Assembly: GCA_032207245.1 (NCBI GenBank)
Contig: CM063510.1
Coordinates: 49,724,095 to 49,788,094 of the forward strand
Origin: Pardosa pseudoannulata
Lineage: Eukaryota; Arthropoda; Arachnida; Araneae; Lycosidae
Direction of reading: 5' to 3'
Length of the DNA: 64,000 nt
Both the position numbers and the translations under genes were made by a program. Numbering within the stretch: the first letter of the stretch is position 1; every line of letters starts with the position of its first letter. The notes under the pieces were generated by a model, which was not told the origin of the DNA, did no database searches, and saw nothing but the letters and a program-made list of their open reading frames with translations. Below are positions 56,820-64,000 of this stretch, piece after piece.

Positions 56820-59800
56820 GTTCTAATTTTATATTCTCGAATGTTATATTGATATAAATAATTGCAAGACCATAATATAGCTAATTCCCATAGACTCGAG
56901 ACAAGTAAATTATAAAATAAGAAACTTTAATAATCAGTTTTATTTGCAAAAAATGCAATGGTAGACCTAACAGACAATGAAAACCATTATAAGGAAAATT
57001 CAAAATAATCTTAGATGCCATGCTGAAATTTCCAGTGTCTAGACAACTTGATGTAATCGTTTGGTTGTGTGTTTGATAACTAGTTTTGATTAGATAATCT
57101 GTTTTCTTCCTTAATTTATATACGTATGCTTTTTTATATTATATTTTTAAGGAATCTCATACTTTTTACAGACATCTTATTATGGTTCAAAGTGTATACC
57201 TGCATTAAAAAGACTGTTTCTTAATAAATTTACTAAAGTTTACACATAATTGTGAAATATTAATTTGTATGTTTTGTTATGATCCACAATTTAACTTAAT
57301 TTAAAATATAGGATTTAATTTAAAGCTGAAATTTTAAGAAGCTGATACAGTATTATGTAGTATAAGTTAGAAGTAAAGGAAACTGTTTCATACAAGGATT
57401 TCAGGACCTCATAAAAATTAGAAGATATTAAAGCTATAATCAATATATCGCTGTATTATTATTTGAAATATTGTAAGGAAGTCAAATCGGTTACCAGACC
57501 TAATTTTGTGCATGAACAGATGATTAACTAACCAGTGGTTGTGTGTGGATTAATTGGATACTTTCCCATACCTCTCTAAGTTTCGTTGAGGTGTGTCTCT
57601 TGATTGTTGGAAATTGAATAAAAAGAAGAAAATATGACTCGACAAAGAGAAAAAGTAGTAGCTAGAGCAAACGTTGGTACTCGTGAGTTACATTTGTCGT
57701 TTAGACTTCACTAGAAAATAAAGCGTTGTTAGGTTTAAACTACTGTTTTTTAAAATAAAAAGGGTGGGGTTAGTGCCACAACTGGGAATAATTAATCTAC
57801 CCGAAGAAGCTATGGAAGAGAACGGTAGAGATAACGTTACAAGGTATTAATTTATTCTATATATAGTACTAATATATACACCACCACAAAATTTAGGTTA
57901 ATGGAATAGAAAGATGAATTGGCAAATCATATGGATAGGGATATAAAATAGTTTTGGTTTCTTTCTTATTGTTTTTGTGATCAATTATGACAAATAATTT
58001 CATAACCTTATAATAGATGAAAAACGTATTGAATGGCTCACAAATTTTTGTGATACAATGGACATTGTTCTTTGTTACTAAATGCCTAATCCCTTTGTAA
58101 TTTACTGTTTACTATTACGGCTACAGAAATACCATACTGCTACCAAAACTTTACCAATACTGTGTTAGTTGTTTGATGTGAGCTCTGCACTAAACATTGT
58201 ACTATCAGTCACCAAAATTTCGAGAAATGAAAAGATGAGTTAACAAAGACGGTTACTCACTGTTACTGTTATCCATTTCATTTTTCTATCACCAAAATTG
58301 CTTTAGAATGGTTTGGGAAGCAGTCTTCTCATTATGGCATCATCATCATCATACCGTGACTGAAAGTCTTGTATCTTTGTTATATTCAGCTGTTTGTGTA
58401 CACCTATTTTGCAATATATATTAAAAATTTTTGAATTTTGACTTTGCAGGATTTTTGGCAATGTACCTACTTTGTATCGGTGTTGACAGTGTCTCCGATT
58501 TATTCTATATGGTTATAGAAGGTTTATACGCTTGACTAAGAGCACTGCATATTTGAATTTGTTATAAATTTGTATTTAGTAACTATTAAAAAAGGATTTC
58601 TTTTATTTGATTCATCATTAATGACAATGTAGCTGTCTGGTTTAGAAAGGGGTCCTACGAAAAATACTTTTATTAATCTATTTCTTTCAGAAAAACAAAT
58701 AATATAAATAAATATTTCGGAGGTAACTATTCAAATTCATGTAAAATATTGATTTTATTATAATTGGTCTTTTAAAGCAGAAAGGTTCGTAGAAAAATAA
58801 AAATTATCCTTTCTGAGTGGAACTTGTGGATTTCCAGTAAAACTGAAAGAGTTCAAAGATTCTATTAACATGGTAAGGTGGTTAAATACCAGCTCTATTG
58901 GATTCTTCTCTCTATGTTAATCTACGAAAAACAGTATTTTACTTCTGTAAGGTTTACATCTGAAGAATTTTTAAACAAATTTTACTATACGGTAGTACTT
59001 AAATTTTCTTGTCTTATGTATATGTTTTCGTTGAAGCGTATAATTCAATTATTTCATAGATTACCTAGCTAATCATGAAATAACTAGGGAAGTCAATTAA
59101 ATTATATAATAGATGAAAATTTTCATACTTTAACTAGATATTCTAAGAAATAACTAATGATAGACTATTAATTGAAAAATAAACAAGTTCAAAGTTATTT
59201 TATAAATTAATTGATCATTGATTATAATTAGCTGAAGTCTCTCAAAAATTACATTTTATACCTATTATGGATGATTAGCTGATAAATAAGAAAAAACAGA
59301 CAGTATAATTTATTATTGCTCACATTACTAACAATAGTTAAACAGAAATGAAAAAAAGTACTTCACGGAAATAGTTATATTTAAATGTTATCAATAATGT
59401 ATGCTTGAAAGAAAAACTGGTGATTTATAAGAGTATTGTGTAATTTTTTTAAACAAAAATGTAAGAGAATATTAATTTAAATTTTATGAAGTAACTTTAC
59501 TTGGATTTTCATTATTTATTAGAGGAAGGATTGTCGTCAAAAGCTTATTTAATAAAGATTCAAATGTCTCTCCCATTCCTGCTGAAGTCTTTGATTGAAA
59601 AGATGTGGCAAAAAAATATTTGTTAATCATCCAAAATGCAAAACCTTAACATAAATAGCCCCTCTAAATTATGCGTATAAAAGCAACGGAATGAAGTGTA
59701 TACACACAGACGCGTCATTTTAAAGGAACTATAAGCGGTTCAAAACTGACTAAAAGCAGTTTCCACCGGTCTAAAGAACTTCAGAGTGCCGTATTTTATA

Positions 59801-61500
59801 CTTTAACGATCAAGTAATTATTATAGTAATTATAGTAATTATTATACAGAATACCAAGTTAAATTATAAATTTCAATAATTTTATACATTTAAAGTGGTT
59901 TGTCTCGTAAATACCTAGTCATTCTGTAAAATAACGGATTTCACACTTTAACGGTAGCATATAAATAAAAAAAATTAAATAAAGCATTATAAAGGTAAAA
60001 CATTAAACTGAAAAAAAAGGTAAAATAGTACTTGTATTCAAATAAAGACTAGATTAAAATATTTTCCCAATTAAAATCAAATGCATTTTTCACTCTTTTT
60101 TAAAATCTTTGTCATTCCTAACCATAGAGAATTTTTTCCTCTATCAAATTATAAAATGTATTTAAAAGAAATTCTTAAATGAAAACCTAAGTAGCAATAC
60201 AATATTTTTCAAAGGTTAACGTGGAACTACAGGAATTCTATACAGCTTGTAACTAAATACCTTTAAGATGTACATCTGAGTCTTTTTAGACATCGTGTTG
60301 CAAAATAAATGAACAAAGCCAAACAAAACAAACCCAAAACCATTAGCAAAAAAAATAAAATAAAATTTTTAACTGAAAAGGTGTTTTGTATTATTTCTTT
60401 GGATTTTTTAAATAAAAATAGCAAAACCAATTAAATTTCATCGTCAGGCCTTGATGCTAAAGTTCAGTCATATCAAAAACATATGACTAAAGTATAATTG
60501 AAAAATATTTTAAAACTCCTTAATTTCTCCGAAACCAAAAACTTGATAAAATTTCTAACCGTCATACAGTTTTTTATTATCATTTTGTTTCTCGAAGTTT
60601 CGGTACAATGTGTGTGAAGGGAAGAAACGAAAGTCTGTAGAAAAAGTTATGAAAATAATTTATTATTTTACCTGAAAACCTCACAAATTCTTAGGCTTTC
60701 TTTTTATGCAAAATCTCTTCAAATGAACAGTATTCAATTTTTTTTCTTCCGTCCATTTTCCTAAATAAAGGAAATGAGTTTTCTGCAATAATTAAGAATC
60801 CATTTAGGATTAATTTTTCCTTCTTCCTACAGAATGTTATCGAAAAGAAAATGATTTTTCTCGAACATAATGGTTCTAAAGATGAAGCTAAATCCTTCCA
60901 TGTCACAATTACGGTACTTGTCGTTAAACTAAGATATGAATAGCTTTTATTGTGTCTCCGCTTAACTTTCTTAATAACATGATTAAGTATTCTGCACGTT
61001 TGTAGATGAGCTACATTGTCACGCTTTTACATTGACAGTTATAAAGGTCAATATAAATGTTCCCGAGTAGAACGTAATTTGTAACACGTTAGCGGGATGT
61101 TCCAATTTTTTTATTAATAAAAAACATTTATAATTAAATGATGTCACATTTAACATTTACGCTTTACGCTGAAAGATTAAGTAGAGTCTACAGACTAAAG
61201 TCACTTTTTTCTATTTAGTTTGATTTGCTGTAAGAGTTAGAATTCGTTTAAATTACATAAGAGACACTCAAAGTCAAGATATAGAAGGCGACACTAGTTT
61301 CAAATCTCTGAAATTGGGATTCCAAGTACGCTGAACAGATTTTTTGCTTTTACGAATTTACTGAATTTAATTTTAGCCTCCATTCTAATTTTTTATGATT
61401 GAATATTGTATTACTGTCGGAATTAAACCTATGTATGCAAAATTTCAAATCTCTAGCTAGTCAATAAGCTAGTTAAAAATTTATCTCGAAATATCAACTG
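56820..61500. other. AT-rich DNA without a recognisable gene
   Basis: Contains a slightly GC-richer stretch at about 57530-57840 that might be a fragment of a retroelement leader, and short direct TAATTAT repeats at 59815-59850. No exon or RNA gene assigned. Confidence 0.4.
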
Positions 61501-61518
61501 ACACACGAGTGAAGTTAA

Positions 61519-61600
61519 CACTTGCCATGCGGGTATATTTCACCGCCATGGGCATTCCTCATGCAGCTGGAGTTTTTTCATGAATCGAGCGAAAATTTAG
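61519..61600. mobile_element. Solitary piggyBac-like terminus
   Basis: TTAA (61515-61518) is followed by CACTTGCCATGCGGG, similar in start and target to the piggyBac ends at 7206 and 9337 (TTAACACTAC, CTAACACTAG). The next bases (CACCGCCATGGGCATTCC) are GC-rich relative to the flank. I could not find the opposite end. A minus-strand frame 61772-61966 lies close by but is not recognisable as transposase. Confidence 0.4.
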
Positions 61601-62027
61601 TTATTCAGAGAAATCGCAGTAAATCAAAAACTACTTGTTTTTCTGAACGAAACATTTTTTTTATTTTACACTTTAATATATACTGTATGATTATTTAACA
61701 AAAAACACAATATTTTTACGAAATCACAAAAATAAACTATTTTTAAAATTAAAGTCTGATAATCTGTCAGCTCATATTACTTCATCACTATCTTTGTCCC
61801 AACGGCTCATTTTATCAATTTTGTATTCAACAATAAAAAAACCAAGCTTCAAATTGACAAAACACGACTTGTACGTTCTGGAGCTAGGAATTCGATTGAA
61901 GACGAAATAAATCAACAAAGGGCCGAGTAACTCGACAATCATAACTTGTGGAAACAAAAAATACAAAGAGTTGCATAGCTACGTAAACAATACACATATA
62001 GTATCACACATACATATAATTATACGT

Positions 62028-62079
62028 ATTTAGTAGATTTGTGGTGATTAGAAGGGTATCCACTTCAAATCTACTAAAT
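62028..62079. repeat. Inverted repeat with 14-bp perfect arms
   Basis: ATTTAGTAGATTTG (62028-62041) and its exact reverse complement (62066-62079) flank a 24-base loop whose ends can pair further (GTGG/CCAC). It could act as a hairpin in RNA or be the ends of a very small non-autonomous element. Confidence 0.6.
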
Positions 62080-62425
62080 GTGTATTTTTACCTGACCAGC
62101 GCTCCAGTGACAGACTGCAAAAAACGTAAAAATACGTTGTTAAGTAAAAACGATTAATAGATGTTCTTGAATAAACGGGACTTCTTATAATCTAGTATGT
62201 ATAAGGAAGGTATTTGATGCCCGATGTTAAATGAATTGCATTAGTACGAAGATAACTTAATTATTTAATTTAATTGTTGTTATGATGAAATTAAATTAAC
62301 AAAGGTACTCCTTTTCAAAATTATTATATTTGAATCCCCATATTTACCAGGGTTAATTATAAGTATTTTTTTCTAAAGGCTTGATGTTACGGATTTATTT
62401 TTGTCTATTGTCAGCTCTAACACAC

Positions 62426-62429
<4 letters not shown>

Positions 62430-62498
<69 letters not shown>

Positions 62499-62525
62499 TT
62501 ATACACACACACACATATATATATA

Positions 62526-62577
<52 letters not shown>
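62430..62577. repeat. Compound (AT)n(AC)n microsatellite
   Basis: A (TA)n tract to about 62491, a short ACACACACACAC at about 62504-62514, then a second imperfect (TA)n tract to 62577. Confidence 0.95.
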
Positions 62578-62579
<2 letters not shown>

Positions 62580-62582
<3 letters not shown>

Positions 62583-64000
62583 GCAGAGACAAATTTATAC
62601 CAAAATTTAATTGTTAAAAATATATACACAACCGCTAAAAATAAAGTAACTGCTTTGCTAGACTTGCCAAATATTACCCTTTATCTTCAACGGAATGTTA
62701 CAAACTAGTTTTTTTAAATTTATTATTATGAACATAAACAAAGATTATATAGGATTTTTAAGGGTACAAGTGAAGTTTTTTTTATTTGTGAACACCGAAG
62801 CATAGATTTTTAGTAGGAAAAAATAAAGTTACTCTAAATGTAGTTGGTCGTGACTTAGATCATAATAAATGAGGTTTTGATAACGGCTTGTTTCGGAATG
62901 GCTTCGAAAATGCTGGTACTCGAAAGGTGGAAAGGTAGTGTCTTCGTTTGTTGCTGAGAACTGCTTCCTCGACATCGGCATCCACGTATGCTGTGATGGG
63001 AGATGCGTATTCAATCGAGGTTGACTATGACGAAAATATTAGTTTTACGAAATCTTCATAATTTACAAAATACGAAATACAAACTACAAAATACAAAATT
63101 TTAAACTCAGTTTTTGTGATCGTGTTACCGCAAAGGGAATACTTGAGCTGCAGAAGTAGAATGAACAAAAAATAGTATGAATCAAAAGCATTGCTTGGTA
63201 CAACCGGCGTTTGCTTCTTCATCCTCCGACAGACTTAATATTGTACCTACCAAGTATTTCCACTTGATAACTCTGAGTGTTTGCTAAATTAAGGCTCATT
63301 ATAAAAGAGTTATATTGTATTTTAAGGATCTCCGTCAGTTTGTGTGTGTTTTGTATAGTGAGGTAATCTTCAGATCATTATCTTCAAATTTGGCAAAATC
63401 TTTTGATAAACCTTTCACAGGTAAACACCTTTTCCTAATATTAACTGCTCAAGATCAAAATGACAAATTTTAGTTATAAATATGTAGAATATTTTCCTTA
63501 GAAATTAACGATTTTGCGGTATTATTAATTTTTAAATTATTAATAACTAATGAAAATTATTACCATTGAATTTAATACCTTTCACTTTCCAACCTCTTTG
63601 CTCAAGACCATTAAAACGAACAGATTTAACTTCTACGTTATCATGGTTTTATATGGATATATTTAGTGTGTAAGCAAGGATCAAACTTCGTACCACAGAA
63701 TTCTAGTCTAAAATAGTGATACTAAATCACATTGATTTCTCACAATAATAAGTTAAGGGCTAATTAATAAGTGGTATACACTCTTGTGAAATGCTTTTAT
63801 TACAGTAATATATGATAAAATAATGAAAAAAACGTCATAAAATTTAATGATCTTACAATGATTGATAATTAAGCTATTTTAAATAACTATGGACATTAAA
63901 ATTTTGATCCTAAATTCTGCCAAGTTTCCAACGAATAGACATCCAAACACACAAATTTCACCTGCACATTCTCAAAATCATGATACGTTTAGTACATAAT
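62580..64000. other. AT-rich DNA without a firm gene
   Basis: A GC-richer interval at 62829-63020 has a minus-strand frame of about 60 codons (His-, Ser- and Thr-rich) preceded by CCCATCACAG, which could serve as a splice acceptor. No family resemblance, so only a weak exon candidate. Otherwise nothing assignable. Confidence 0.3.

Noticed and set aside
61772..61966. piggyBac N-terminus on the minus strand
   Set aside because: A charged SRWDKDSDE stretch is suggestive but stops immediately and the nearby terminus has the wrong orientation.

Overview
This window looks like non-genic DNA from a large, very AT-rich animal genome. The signs are dense (AT)n microsatellites, tRNA-derived SINEs with target-site duplications, cut-and-paste DNA transposons of the hAT, mariner, Tc1 and piggyBac types, and no run of recognisable host exons. 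An arthropod is likely, and a chelicerate such as a spider is my best guess from the mix of elements. That is inference; no host gene here fixes the taxon. I see no bacterial, organellar or viral gene.

Layout. 1-5 kb: AT-rich DNA with a truncated SINE carrying a perfect 15-bp duplication, a fragment of a TTAA-flanked MITE and an old SINE copy. 5.8-6.8 kb: a tandem array of a ~157-bp unit. 7.2-9.3 kb: a decayed piggyBac element with matching inverted ends, invaded by a SINE. 15.1-16.4 kb: a complete-length but dead mariner. 23.5-23.8 kb: a very long (AC)n(AT)n microsatellite. 25-36 kb: the most complex region, a degenerate tandem array of a ~1-kb unit (at least six copies) into which transposons have inserted repeatedly. 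Inside it lie a mariner-like relic, an internally deleted mariner that itself holds a nearly intact hAT element, a fragment resembling a BEL/Pao retrotransposon that holds a SINE, and a piggyBac-type MITE. 38-40 kb: three SINE-like copies. 41.9-43.9 kb: a long imperfect inverted repeat, a palindromic MITE and another SINE. 45.6-46.8 kb: a dead Tc1-type element that landed in an (AT)n tract. 51.8-54.6 kb: a young direct tandem duplication of a 1.4-kb unit. 54.8 kb: a short cysteine-rich candidate terminal exon, the only piece that might belong to a host gene. 55-64 kb: AT-rich DNA, microsatellites, a piggyBac-like terminus and a hairpin.

The only long, nearly intact protein-coding gene is the hAT transposase at 28242-30085 (BED zinc finger, RNase-H-like core, C-terminal dimerisation region), split by one frameshift. 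It does not form a pathway with its neighbours. The other coding relics are dead transposases with lost catalytic residues, stops and frameshifts. What is informative is the layering of insertions, which gives a relative history: tandem array first, then mariner, then hAT; and piggyBac or BEL first, then SINE.
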